This document shows, piece by piece, positions 16,901-23,541 of a DNA stretch of 28,472 nt. A program made the position numbers and the translations under genes. This stretch comes from a virus. Within the stretch, counting starts at the first letter, position 1. Every line of letters starts with the position of its first letter. The stretch spans positions 1-28,472 of the IMG/VR virus record IMGVR_UViG_3300046167_000782; one strand, written 5' to 3'. A model generated the notes under the pieces. That model did not search any database. It saw nothing but the letters and a program-made list of their open reading frames with translations, and had not been told where the DNA came from.

Positions 16901-17088
16901 AAGAGCCTCTTGTATATCTTCCTTCCATTCCGAAGGATCCTGCAGGAGATCAAGTATTGCTTAACCATCGAGAAGAGCATATGCTAGCCCGGACTACTGG
17001 AGAAGTATCCGTAGAGAGTGTTATCGGAGAGGAGCGAGTATCGGAGATGTTCCGAGTAGCTACGGTTAATCTTGAGGAGATCGAGTAA
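13903..17088 (+). CDS. Large tail protein with sialidase-type Asp-boxes (receptor-binding or distal tail)
   Basis: This 1061-residue protein directly follows the tape measure. Three Asp-box motifs (S-x-D-x-G-x-T/N-W/F) are visible: SIDNGDNW at 202-209, SRDGGTTF at 259-266 and SEDFGVTW at 375-382. These are hallmarks of BNR/sialidase beta-propellers. Intervening DGS/DG strand pairs (RLQDGSLLVAY, LPDGSIGIAY, YKDGRVWVIAQ) fit propeller blades. Residues about 480-640 look like a lectin/LamG-type jelly roll (LRLQVDQNTSTASDFIAISI). The rest is beta-rich. No sialidase arginine triad is obvious to me, so glycan binding is more likely than cleavage. The start lies just after the tape measure stop; the stop overlaps the next ATG. 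Confidence 0.75.
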   Translation: MANITPDYLRGFLIPSISISKDNLWTAEASFTQGNSRAGVPEAQSQGVNLTLSSIGSQGEEIKVETIQGGLPGDALFKWSGEDSVDLGQDAAHILTESGYWRYSSSTAVGTYFNSDCTSSLEGTIWVISEILDSSGRYTISLRRQEKNGSIDLIKTFVSIIPASTPSSTAHPCITRLQDGSLLVAYFQYTTENAINIKVHRSIDNGDNWKEISPRGLSESISSGTYEPKKMRLVTIDNTVVLFIEALSTVRNRLAQYVSRDGGTTFNLIDGISPSSDGYFHQTSPIALPDGSIGIAYISAADELKFTKIPNPGIRASASYWRTSNEYEIDTSGVDFALLSSNQLSEGNVTTFYKDGRVWVIAQVYNNGKLIGYYSEDFGVTWEYASGSTSADAVILDYGSNSDRLKALSSCVHEGRAKIIGHNTNSVWSLNLSGYSSFSYPPRSEAPSRYQYLMWESTYLPVMLPATSSQYTTTGAGTQVLDDEGLKIETSGNTRNYIYAHSGNYFAEGQVIRLRLQVDQNTSTASDFIAISIKQDNGATNSAELLLRFSTSSIVVRDTGGVKATISHDMTESTEIVIAWTDTNANIYYRTANGAQAKKWTLQTISGITLSGTGLGNTIEWGHKAFSGVTTYRSHWQEVSITTGEEAGLFDFNLRGAEYPPLGEYQYIDQGLAITAKDSPARGEDEYKISPRYDYAIENIFHGVSLSPRVTWRSKNAATLQKIPLFIDPVVQATEKSLGLSDMLGVHLSNINFRTFNLQSWNGASWVTLAAVDTSEGFQGKFIKKGNTLISNDSTKQFLLQYGEAIGWRAELTSGETTKIVKIRMNSEGIWSTDATVKQAVIQYDTSLTDPSSIPASGNIKLIPDKITFLKSRLDGVNLGQYALSIDIPVQTTLEGYFQIGSLLMGSVAFPAPQYQRGRTISYNPNIQAQESLDGMFFARKMSNGRRTASIAWTEPIDTTRLYDLNPDYWKVSNTAGAQPVANYGDPYLMNGIFRYLSNKEPLVYLPSIPKDPAGDQVLLNHREEHMLARTTGEVSVESVIGEERVSEMFRVATVNLEEIE

Positions 17089-18791
17089 TGGATACAATCA
17101 AGAGATCACAGATAGAAGAGGGAGATGTTTGCTTCCTCTTAGATATCTCATATTATGGAGCGATATATCGATTCTCTACAGTACCCATCGATATATCGGA
17201 CTTATCAGAGAATACAGTTATTCCCTATCGAGGGGCTCTCTCCGATCCTCCGGTTAATCTCCAGAGCGATCTCCTCGGAGTAGATCTCGAAGCCAATACA
17301 ATCTCGATGGAACTCATCTTTGAGAATGTAGATTGGGTATCGGAGTTCCTTAAGGGAAGAACTTTAAACGATGCTCTATGCGATCTCTCGATGGTGATTA
17401 TAAAAGAGGGGAAAACTTCTTTTACTCAGCAGGATAAGATCGGTATCTTTAAGGGTAGAGTATTGGATGCTATCTTTGGAGATCCATCCTCTCCGAAGGG
17501 TACTGTATCTTTCACGATAGAGAACTCTGTTAATATTCGAGTAGTCAAGCTCTTAGGAGAGCAGCATGTAATAATCGAAGATAACTACTCTATCGATATC
17601 ATTACTCAAAGTAAGGGTAAGGTAGTTCCTTTCGTATTCGGTACTCTAGGAATAAGCCCAAGAGAGGAAGCAGGAAGTATCTCTTTCGATACCGATCTAC
17701 ATGTATCTCCTGCATACCAGGCCGGAGGAACTCCAACTCTATTAACGCAATACTTCCAAGTAGCATACCATCAAGTAGTAAGACCTACTACAGGATCAAA
17801 TATTCAAATATTCGATGGTAAGGGAGGCTCCTTTACGAATCCAGTAGAGATCGAGATAGATTCTAAGGGTTTTGTACATTCTTACGTACCCTTCTATCTT
17901 ACTGGAGTAGGATCTCCAGAAGGAACAAATCTACAATTCGATAACTTCCAAGTATCGAGCCCGGAGTTATCCTTCTCGTATTATGCCTCCTGGGGCCAAT
18001 CCGGAGGAGGCTTTCCTAGTATAGATGGAAGCGGGCCAATAGAAGGAGCTGTAGATCTTTCCCTTTATGTATTAGAGAAATCGGAGTTATTCTTTGATTT
18101 TTCATCTTGGAAGGGCCTCTCTCCTATACTCAATCGATACAAGTTCGGAGGGTATGTTAACGATATAGAAGTTAACGCTCTCGAATGGATCCAGAGTAAT
18201 ATCTGGAGCCTCCTTCCTATTATGGTAGTAAATGGAGGGAAGGGGATACAAGCTGCTCTTAATCTCTATACATACTCCCAAGAGATTATCCCTTCTCATC
18301 ATCTAATAGAGAGTGGAGAGCTAGAGATTATTAGCCCACTTACTCCGCTCGAGAGTGAGATTATAAATAAGATTACTATCCGGTTCTCTTATGCAGGTCA
18401 GAGCGATGCGTACCGATCTAAGGTAGTTATAGATCCTTTACTTAAAGAAGATGAACCTCTTAAGTATAGAGATCCCCTCGCTTATATATCTTATACTCGC
18501 TACGGACTTCGAGAGAAGGTTATAGAGGCTCCTTTCGTTTACGATCTACAGACTGCTATCCGGATTGCTAGAGATAAGATTCGAGCCCATGCTCTAGGGA
18601 ACTACGCTATCGAGATCTCTGCAGCTCCAAAGTATGGATATCTGGATCTCGGAGATATTGTATCTATCTCTTCGGATAAAGTCGGATTCTCAAATCATAA
18701 GTGTCAGATCGTGGCTAAGTCTTGGAGTGATAACCGATGGAGATATGTCCTCCATATCGAAGATAATCCTCTAGTAACCATCCGAGATTAA
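17088..18791 (+). CDS. Tail tip / baseplate hub-like protein
   Basis: This 567-residue protein overlaps the preceding tail gene by one base and precedes the lysis genes, the usual place of the tail-tip hub. The sequence is beta-rich with features seen in hub proteins: SMELIFENVDWVSEFLKG, GIFKGRVLDAIFGDP, KGKVVPFVFGTLG, and a C-terminal domain with LQTAIRIARDKIRAHA and YLDLGDIVSISSDKVGF. The last pattern resembles the C-terminal part of Gp27/Gp44-like hub or central fibre proteins, which process OB-like strands. The assignment is by position and overall pattern. No peptidase or lysozyme domain is visible. Confidence 0.6.
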   Translation: MDTIKRSQIEEGDVCFLLDISYYGAIYRFSTVPIDISDLSENTVIPYRGALSDPPVNLQSDLLGVDLEANTISMELIFENVDWVSEFLKGRTLNDALCDLSMVIIKEGKTSFTQQDKIGIFKGRVLDAIFGDPSSPKGTVSFTIENSVNIRVVKLLGEQHVIIEDNYSIDIITQSKGKVVPFVFGTLGISPREEAGSISFDTDLHVSPAYQAGGTPTLLTQYFQVAYHQVVRPTTGSNIQIFDGKGGSFTNPVEIEIDSKGFVHSYVPFYLTGVGSPEGTNLQFDNFQVSSPELSFSYYASWGQSGGGFPSIDGSGPIEGAVDLSLYVLEKSELFFDFSSWKGLSPILNRYKFGGYVNDIEVNALEWIQSNIWSLLPIMVVNGGKGIQAALNLYTYSQEIIPSHHLIESGELEIISPLTPLESEIINKITIRFSYAGQSDAYRSKVVIDPLLKEDEPLKYRDPLAYISYTRYGLREKVIEAPFVYDLQTAIRIARDKIRAHALGNYAIEISAAPKYGYLDLGDIVSISSDKVGFSNHKCQIVAKSWSDNRWRYVLHIEDNPLVTIRD

Positions 18792-18833
18792 GACTTTCCC
18801 ATCTTTCTCTATTTTCAGAGGTATAGTAGCAGT

Positions 18834-19412
18834 ATGATAGTATTCATAGATAGACAACACAGTGGAAAACCAAATAAGCCCGAGGATAGAGGAGCGGAGG
18901 TTATGCCTTGCCCTGCTTTCGGTAATGGTATGGAAGCAATCTATACAGGTTATCTATCTCTGTTGATAGAGGAGAAGCTCTTAGAGCATGGGGTTAAGGT
19001 TTTACCTATTGCAGATGGATTCTATCCAGATAGACATAAAAGAGTGAATGAGTATTCAAAAAGATTTAAAGGAGAGAAGCAAGTCTATCTCGCTCTCCAT
19101 CTCAATAGCGGTGGAGGAGATTACTCTTCCTTCTTCCATATGGGAAGCGAGAAGGGCTCTACTCTAGCGAGTTCAATATGCGATAAGATGCGAGAAGCAT
19201 CTCTTCCGGGGTTAACTCGATGCCTACCAAAGAAGGCCTCCTCCGAAGATTGGACAAAAAACGCATGGTATACAATCCGAGGAATAGCAAGCCCGATCGC
19301 TATCTGCTGCGAACCTCTTTTCATGAATACCCATAGAGATCTACTTACCTTCGAACACTTAAAGACAATCGGAGGAGCGATCGCTTCCGGTATTGTTGCC
19401 TGGAGCCTGTAA
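18834..19412 (+). CDS. Endolysin: N-acetylmuramoyl-L-alanine amidase (Amidase_3 type)
   Basis: This 192-residue, single-domain enzyme should cut the amide bond between muramic acid and the stem peptide. The N-terminal IDRQHSG supplies zinc ligand H9, the helix starting NGMEAIYTGYL supplies E34, and LALHLNSGGG supplies H89. The late strand IAICCEPLFMNTHRD holds the catalytic glutamate E160. The position-specific pattern matches the Amidase_3 family, with the unusual DRQHSG in place of the common D-x-GH-G. There is no wall-binding domain and no signal peptide, so a holin is needed for release. The neighbour that overlaps by one base is holin-like. A GAGGT ribosome site lies about 11 bases before the ATG. 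Confidence 0.88.
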   Translation: MIVFIDRQHSGKPNKPEDRGAEVMPCPAFGNGMEAIYTGYLSLLIEEKLLEHGVKVLPIADGFYPDRHKRVNEYSKRFKGEKQVYLALHLNSGGGDYSSFFHMGSEKGSTLASSICDKMREASLPGLTRCLPKKASSEDWTKNAWYTIRGIASPIAICCEPLFMNTHRDLLTFEHLKTIGGAIASGIVAWSL

Positions 19413-19729
19413 TGGAACAAGAGCTTATCAATCTTCTATTAAATGGAGGAGCTAATATCGCTTTCGGAATGTTCTTATATATGCAGAATAAAGAACTCCA
19501 AAAGAGAGCAGATTCCAGAGAATCAAAGCAAGATAAGAAGGAAGAGGATCTCCGGGCTCGATACGATAAAGTTATCTCAGATATGCAAGCTCGAGAAGAT
19601 GCCATAAGAAAAGAACTTGTATCGGAGATAAACGATCTCGATAAACGGTTAACGATGCTAGAAACAAAGATAGAGCATATCTTTAATATCGTAGATGAGA
19701 TTAAAGCGAAGTTCGTAAGGGTAGGATAA
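19412..19729 (+). CDS. Holin-like small membrane protein
   Basis: This 105-residue protein has a single N-terminal hydrophobic helix (LLLNGGANIAFGMFLYMQ, about 8-25). A long charged coiled coil (about 27-95: KQDKKEEDLRARYDKVIS, LDKRLTMLETKIEHIFNIV) follows. This layout resembles BhlA/UviB-type holins. It starts on the last base of the amidase gene, giving an endolysin-holin cassette. Its 3-prime end overlaps the convergent minus-strand gene by 29 bases. A tail-associated or hinge-type membrane protein is the alternative. Confidence 0.65.
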   Translation: MEQELINLLLNGGANIAFGMFLYMQNKELQKRADSRESKQDKKEEDLRARYDKVISDMQAREDAIRKELVSEINDLDKRLTMLETKIEHIFNIVDEIKAKFVRVG

Positions 19730-20228
19730 TCCTTTCGATCTCCTCATCTTGGAAGAGATCCCAAGCTGCTCTCTTGAATATGGTCTTATCTTGCGGGCCT
19801 GTATTCTCTACATAGAACTCGCTAAGAAATGGAACGAGCCCATCGATAGCGGAGTACAATCTCCGAGTATCGATTATGGCCATCCAGAGCTTACCGGAGT
19901 AGAGAAAGCCTTCCATAGTAATATCGGAGATCTCTCCTCCGTTCTTTATCGAATCCAATCGAGAAGCAATCTCCAGAGGCATCTCCGGGTACTTTGTTCT
20001 CTTCCATCTAAGAGCGAAGTGTCTAGCGGGTCTACTCTTCCATAATCGAGCGGATATCGTTATCTCTGGGAAGCCTTCCTCGAGGTATGTATAATCTATC
20101 CCATGCTTAAGATCCCGATCGGTTCCAATCTCTGTTCTCCATTCACCGGGGAATCTTTCTGCGAGGGTAGGTACTACCCAATCGAACCACAATCGATCCG
20201 ATTCTTTTAATCTGTATTGTGTGTTCAT
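19701..20228 (-). CDS. Minus-strand protein of unknown function, possible PD-(D/E)XK-like fold
   Basis: This 175-residue protein is one of only two minus-strand genes. Residues about 28-75 contain EWRTEIGTDRDLKHGIDYTY followed by ITISARLWKS. An acid followed by G-I-D and then a strand ending in S-A-R could be a degenerate nuclease core, where R replaces the lysine. This is a weak resemblance. The rest is mixed alpha/beta with several W and R residues. The start has a clear GGAGG seven bases upstream and faces the divergent promoter region. It may be an early regulator, a nuclease or an anti-defence factor; none is shown. Confidence 0.6.
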   Translation of the reverse strand: MNTQYRLKESDRLWFDWVVPTLAERFPGEWRTEIGTDRDLKHGIDYTYLEEGFPEITISARLWKSRPARHFALRWKRTKYPEMPLEIASRLDSIKNGGEISDITMEGFLYSGKLWMAIIDTRRLYSAIDGLVPFLSEFYVENTGPQDKTIFKRAAWDLFQDEEIERIILPLRTSL

Positions 20229-20251
20229 TCCGTAGCCTCCGGACTCGATGC

Positions 20252-20262
20252 ACTATAGCATA
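20252..20262 (-). promoter_or_regulatory. Extended -10 element of the minus-strand gene
   Basis: Read on the minus strand this is TATGCTATAGT, an extended -10 (TGC-TATAGT) about 24 bases upstream of the minus-strand ATG. The identical 11 bases occur in mirror orientation at 20311-20321. The -35 is weak, which an extended -10 tolerates. Confidence 0.6.
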
Positions 20263-20267
20263 AAAAT

Positions 20268-20287
20268 AAATGAAAAAAGATTCATTT
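20268..20287. promoter_or_regulatory. Inverted repeat between divergent promoters (candidate operator)
   Basis: AAATGAA (20268-20274), a six-base AAAAGA spacer, and TTCATTT (20281-20287) form a perfect 7-bp inverted repeat between the two mirrored -10 elements. A dimeric HTH repressor bound here could control both promoters. The genome encodes several HTH candidates. Confidence 0.5.
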
Positions 20288-20310
20288 TATTGATACACAA
20301 TATAGAAAAC

Positions 20311-20321
20311 TATGCTATAGT
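20311..20321 (+). promoter_or_regulatory. Extended -10 element of the early operon
   Basis: TATGCTATAGT contains TGC followed by TATAGT. TTGATA at 20290-20295 is a possible -35 but its 20-base spacer is too long, so the extended -10 probably does the work. Transcription would start near 20328 and read the replication operon from 20360. Confidence 0.6.
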
Positions 20322-20359
20322 TATTTATATCCAATAAGGGATATACACAAGAGGTACAA

Positions 20360-20635
20360 ATGACTTTTACAGATGGAAATAACGATTACTCGGTAGACTG
20401 GACACAGAGCAAGCGAAAGAGCGGAACTACTCGTAGAGTGTACGTACAAAGATTAGCAGCTCCAGAGCGGAGAGATGGTACTACAGTTCGAAAATATGTA
20501 GGAGGATTCCCCGAAGGAGTAAACCTTACGAAGATCGGTAAAGAATGGAAGATCGAAGGATATAGAGGGACTTTTAAATGGCAGCAGGCTCTCTCGTATT
20601 CAGTCAATATCGCAGTAAAGAATATTAACGCTTAA
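20360..20635 (+). CDS. First early-operon protein, unknown function
   Basis: This 91-residue protein is small and basic and shows a beta-rich pattern: RVYVQRLAAPERRDGTTVRK, VGGFPEGVNLTKIGKEWKI, and a C-terminal helix/strand. It has a GAGGTAC ribosome site and is the first gene downstream of the divergent promoter, so it is probably among the earliest made. Such genes often act on the host or on nucleic acid, but nothing in this sequence identifies a function. A hairpin follows the stop. Confidence 0.65.
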   Translation: MTFTDGNNDYSVDWTQSKRKSGTTRRVYVQRLAAPERRDGTTVRKYVGGFPEGVNLTKIGKEWKIEGYRGTFKWQQALSYSVNIAVKNINA

Positions 20636-20642
20636 TCAATCC

Positions 20643-20661
20643 GGGGAGGGCCTTCCTCCCC
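20643..20661 (+). terminator. Strong hairpin after the first early gene (attenuator or processing site)
   Basis: A perfect 7-bp GC-rich stem GGGGAGG (20643-20649) / CCTCCCC (20655-20661) with a GCCTT loop follows the stop. No T run follows, so it is more likely to stabilise or process the transcript than to terminate it. Confidence 0.45.
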
Positions 20662-20684
20662 ATTCACTCAAAGAGGTACAAACA

Positions 20685-20789
20685 ATGAAACCAACAAAAG
20701 AACAAGTAATAGGCCATATCCTAGTAACTGGGGCCTTCTCTGCGATCTTCGCTACTTATGCTCTCCTATGCTATGCGGTGGGGGTGTAA
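20685..20789 (+). CDS. 34-residue single-span membrane peptide
   Basis: The short frame has a strong AGAGGTAC ribosome site about seven bases before the ATG and fills the gap between two early genes. The product starts MKPTKEQVIGHILVTGAF and ends SAIFATYALLCYAVGV, one hydrophobic span from about residue 9 to 34 behind a short polar head. The next gene starts two bases after its stop, so translation is likely coupled. Small early membrane peptides of phages can alter membrane transport, exclude other phages or act on lysis; which applies here is unknown. Confidence 0.65.
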   Translation: MKPTKEQVIGHILVTGAFSAIFATYALLCYAVGV

Positions 20790-20790
20790 G

Positions 20791-21147
20791 ATGACTAAGG
20801 CACAAAAATATAAAGCAATGTTTTTAATAGATTATGGAGAAGTATGGGGGAAGAAGTTCGAAGATATCTACGAAAAATGTCAAGCGGATTCTTTCTTGAT
20901 TCTACACGATTGCGAAGTATCATTACATAGCCCAGACCTAACAAAATATATAACTTGTGAAGCGATCTTTCTTCTCGTAGATGGTAGCTATATTATTTTC
21001 AAAACATGGGAAGAGATTACAACTTGTACAGCTCTTAAAAAACAGGGGTTCTCAATGGGATGTATAGAACTCATAGATACAATTAGCTCCTCATTGAGCT
21101 CGGTTATTGTATGCGAAAATCTATCTAAATTATTAAAAGGAGAATAA
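20791..21147 (+). CDS. Early protein of unknown function
   Basis: This 118-residue protein is best started at the ATG 20791, right after the membrane peptide stop, with GGGGGTG as ribosome site. The longer in-frame start at 20758 would overlap the membrane peptide. The sequence is mixed alpha/beta (KYKAMFLIDYGEVWGKKFED, YITCEAIFLLVDGSYIIFK, KQGFSMGCIELIDTISSSL). Its base composition is more AT-rich than neighbouring genes. A weak match in layout exists with the equally long protein at 26816 (V-[DN]-G-x-x-Y-I-[IV]-x-K-W type strand pair). No function is recognised. Confidence 0.6.
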   Translation: MTKAQKYKAMFLIDYGEVWGKKFEDIYEKCQADSFLILHDCEVSLHSPDLTKYITCEAIFLLVDGSYIIFKTWEEITTCTALKKQGFSMGCIELIDTISSSLSSVIVCENLSKLLKGE

Positions 21148-21150
21148 AAA

Positions 21151-21654
21151 ATGAACAAGCGAAGAAGAAACTACATAAAAGAGAATGGAAGAACATCTCT
21201 CCGAAAGATGAGTAACAAGAGAACCCCATCTAACCCCATCTTCTTAGATGATACTCCATCTAGAAAGATAGGCTCTCTCTGTAAAGTCTGGAGCTCTATT
21301 TATTGCTCTTGGGTATACGAGGCTACAGTAGAGATTAATGGGCTAGTACTCCGTAAAGAGATCTATACAGGAGATCCGCTTATCGTTATTTTATGGGCTC
21401 GAAAGAAGTACCAGGCTATAAATAATCCTCGGTTCGCTAGGTTGATACAGATGGATATCGCAGAGAGTGATTTTACAATCGAGGATATTGCGGATACTAT
21501 CGGGATTACAAAGAACGCGATCTCAAAGTGGATATCCGGAGATTCCCATCCTACTTGCCCATATCTAGTTAGGTTATGTCAGATGCTTTACGGAGTTTAC
21601 TGGGAAGCGCAGTATCTAACACTCTCTAAGATCTTAGAGATGGAGCGAGTATAA
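21151..21654 (+). CDS. HTH protein with basic N-terminal extension
   Basis: This 167-residue protein has a basic start (NKRRRNYIKENGRTSLRK), a beta-rich middle (residues about 45-85) and a C-terminal helix-turn-helix at about 110-136 (FTIEDIADTIGITKNAISKW followed by ISGDSHP). The HTH part and the helix after it (YLVRLCQMLYG) have the same layout as the four shorter HTH proteins of this genome. The clear AAAGGAG ribosome site supports the start. It overlaps rusA by one base, so it acts within the replication operon as repressor, activator or origin-binding protein. Confidence 0.7.
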   Translation: MNKRRRNYIKENGRTSLRKMSNKRTPSNPIFLDDTPSRKIGSLCKVWSSIYCSWVYEATVEINGLVLRKEIYTGDPLIVILWARKKYQAINNPRFARLIQMDIAESDFTIEDIADTIGITKNAISKWISGDSHPTCPYLVRLCQMLYGVYWEAQYLTLSKILEMERV

Positions 21655-22094
21655 TGTGGAAGCTAGCCTATCAAAGTATTATCCAAGGCCCTCCGGTAGC
21701 TATGGGAAGGCCTCGGATAACTCGAACCGGAAGAGCCTACACTCCGAAAACGAGTAGAAGTTATAAGGATGCAGCTGTTAAGGCTCTCAAGGATGGAACT
21801 GGAGAGGATTGGATTCCTCTCGATGGTATCTTTAAGATCAAAGTATCCTTTGTACATCCGAGAACGAAGAGATTACACCTGCAGAAGGGGAGCCTTCCTC
21901 ATGGTAGAATATGGAGGCCTAAGAAGCCAGATATCGATAATCTTCTTAAGATGGTACTCGATTGCATTACCCAATCGGAGATCTGGATAGATGATAACCG
22001 CGTAGTATCTCTTACCGCGGAAGATTACTACTGCGGAGAAGATGAGGAAGCCCATACACTCTTCTCTATTTATCAATGGAGAGAAGATGGATAA
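21654..22094 (+). CDS. rusA: RusA-like Holliday junction resolvase
   Basis: This 146-residue protein belongs to the RusA family of dimeric four-way-junction endonucleases. Landmarks are the N-terminal strand with GPPVAMGRPRITRTGRAYTP, the acidic signature RPKKPDIDNLLKMVLD (D93 and D95), and IWIDDNRVVSLTAEDYYC (D112, D113). These acids chelate the catalytic metal ion. Length is normal for phage versions. It resolves recombination or replication intermediates before packaging. Its end overlaps the primase-like gene by 8 bases. Confidence 0.93.
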   Translation: MWKLAYQSIIQGPPVAMGRPRITRTGRAYTPKTSRSYKDAAVKALKDGTGEDWIPLDGIFKIKVSFVHPRTKRLHLQKGSLPHGRIWRPKKPDIDNLLKMVLDCITQSEIWIDDNRVVSLTAEDYYCGEDEEAHTLFSIYQWREDG

Positions 22095-22932
22095 GAAGTT
22101 TAAGATAAGCACCTTCTCGAATAAGTTTACGAGGATTCCAGTACCTGCAGAAGTATCTCTCCGTAATCTAGCTCGCGCTCTTATGATGCCTTCGAAGCCC
22201 TTTCCAGTAAGAGAGAAAGGAAGCCTCCCTCTCTGGAGTCCTACTACCTTTAACGGAAATCGAAGCGGGGTTAATGCTATCGAGATCTCTTGCTTAGTAT
22301 TCGATATGGATGATGGTACGGATTATGGCCATAGATACAGCTTCTCGAAGTATCATTACATAGCCCATACCTCCTTCTCTCATTCCGAAGAGATCCACAA
22401 GTGGAGAATAATCCTTCCTCTCGAGGAGCCTATCCCCGCTATCGATTGGAAGAGAGCAGCGAAGGCAGCTAAGGAACTATGGGATAATACAATAGGAGAG
22501 GGAGAGCCAGATTCGAACGCTCTAACGGATTGCGCTAGAATGTATTACAGGTTCGCATACCCGGAGCGAGAAGATAAGGATCTTCAATCTACTGCAGCCC
22601 ATAAAGGAGAGGGCCTGCTTAGATTGGATTATTCCCATATTCCAAAGGAAGAGCCGAAAAAAAGATACGAACGATGGAAGCCCAGGAAGGCAGGAGCGAA
22701 GATCGGAGTAGAGGGATTATTCCACAATCTAGATTTTAGAATGAAGATAGCGAACCGGATAGGGGCTAGCATAGATGGGAATATCGCAAGGAATGTAACT
22801 TGTCCTTCCTGCGGTAGAGATGAGGTTTACTTCTCAATAGATCCTTATCTTCCTCATTCTGTTTTATGGCCTCACTGTAACCGCGCTAATAAATGCGGAT
22901 GGTGGGGAAGATTGGAGGACTTGATACAATGA
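22087..22932 (+). CDS. Primase-polymerase-like protein with C-terminal zinc ribbon
   Basis: This 281-residue protein looks like a phage archaeo-eukaryotic-type primase. The strand LVFDMDDGTDYG places acids D73, D75 and D76 in the metal site, YIAHTSFSHSEEIHKWRIIL gives the H and basic K-W-R of the third motif, followed by PLEEPIP. C-terminal cysteines CPSCGRDE (239-242) and CNRANKCGWWG (264-270) form a zinc ribbon suited to template recognition. The ATG at 22087 with GGAGAG eight bases upstream is preferred over 22042, which lies deeper in rusA. The VirE-type helicase four genes on supplies the partner activity often fused to such primases. Confidence 0.78.
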   Translation: MDKKFKISTFSNKFTRIPVPAEVSLRNLARALMMPSKPFPVREKGSLPLWSPTTFNGNRSGVNAIEISCLVFDMDDGTDYGHRYSFSKYHYIAHTSFSHSEEIHKWRIILPLEEPIPAIDWKRAAKAAKELWDNTIGEGEPDSNALTDCARMYYRFAYPEREDKDLQSTAAHKGEGLLRLDYSHIPKEEPKKRYERWKPRKAGAKIGVEGLFHNLDFRMKIANRIGASIDGNIARNVTCPSCGRDEVYFSIDPYLPHSVLWPHCNRANKCGWWGRLEDLIQ

Positions 22933-23249
22933 CTTACAAAGAAGTAATCCCTAGAGGGTGTACTCCCTTTGGAATGTTTATCTTTAGAGCTGCAGAGCAT
23001 AAGAATCTAACACTCCAAGAGGTAGCCCTTAAGACAGGAATAACAAAGCAAACGTTAAGAATCTATTTAACCGGATCCAGATATCCGAAGATCGATAGAT
23101 ACATAGCCCTAATCGAAGTACTCTCGGATAGTCGAGAGGAGTTCCAGATTAATCTCATAGGAGGATTATCTGTAATGAGTGAGCATATGTTCGCAGATAG
23201 AAGGCTTCGATACAAAGAGAAAATAAACGATAACAACAATCCAAAATAA
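22929..23249 (+). CDS. Small HTH DNA-binding protein
   Basis: The start ATG at 22929 overlaps the primase stop (ATGA), which is better than the longer in-frame start at 22893. The 106-residue product has an XRE-like HTH at about residues 28-54 (LTLQEVALKTGITKQTLRIY). It is preceded by FGMFIFRAAE and followed by PKIDRYIALIEVL. It is the first of three consecutive HTH genes and shares the F-x-x-F/W start and proline-plus-helix layout with them. The basic end (RRLRYKEKINDNNNPK) may touch DNA. It is a candidate regulator of the replication operon or origin factor. Confidence 0.75.
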   Translation: MTYKEVIPRGCTPFGMFIFRAAEHKNLTLQEVALKTGITKQTLRIYLTGSRYPKIDRYIALIEVLSDSREEFQINLIGGLSVMSEHMFADRRLRYKEKINDNNNPK

Positions 23250-23268
23250 CAAAAAATACGGAGGTACA

Positions 23269-23541
23269 ATGTATTTTAATAAGTGGGTTCAAAGCAAGAT
23301 AGAGCAATTATCTATCACTAGGAGATATCTCTGCGATATCTCCGGGATATGCTACTCGAGTATATCTCTATCCAAAAAGTTCCAACCTAGACTCGTTAAT
23401 CTTGTGCTAGTGTGTGAGGTACTAAACGAAGAGCAAGGAGGAGATCAATCTTCTCTCGATGCTCTCATATTAGAAGCGATTAGAGTATCTAGCAGAGAGT
23501 ATCGCTTCGCTATGGAAAGACTCGAAGAGGTGAAGAGATGA
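23269..23541 (+). CDS. Small HTH protein, tandem paralogue A
   Basis: This 90-residue protein has a helix-turn-helix at about residues 16-36 (ITRRYLCDISGICYSSISLS). It aligns along its whole length with the next gene product: FNKWVQSKIEQL / FNEWLKMKAAEL, FQPRLVNLVLVCEVLNEEQG / FRPRLDNLVILCEVMNRVQE, and SSLDALILEAI / DSFDGLIIEAI. It therefore arose by tandem duplication. A strong CGGAGGTAC ribosome site precedes the ATG, and it overlaps its copy by ATGA. A heterodimer or two different operator specificities are possible. Confidence 0.78.
   Translation: MYFNKWVQSKIEQLSITRRYLCDISGICYSSISLSKKFQPRLVNLVLVCEVLNEEQGGDQSSLDALILEAIRVSSREYRFAMERLEEVKR

Noticed and set aside
20663-20670. TTCACTCA, matching eight bases of the terminal repeat
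   Set aside because: An 8-base match in 28 kb is not far from chance, and the surroundings (after a hairpin, before a ribosome site) do not resemble the genome ends enough to call a second packaging site.
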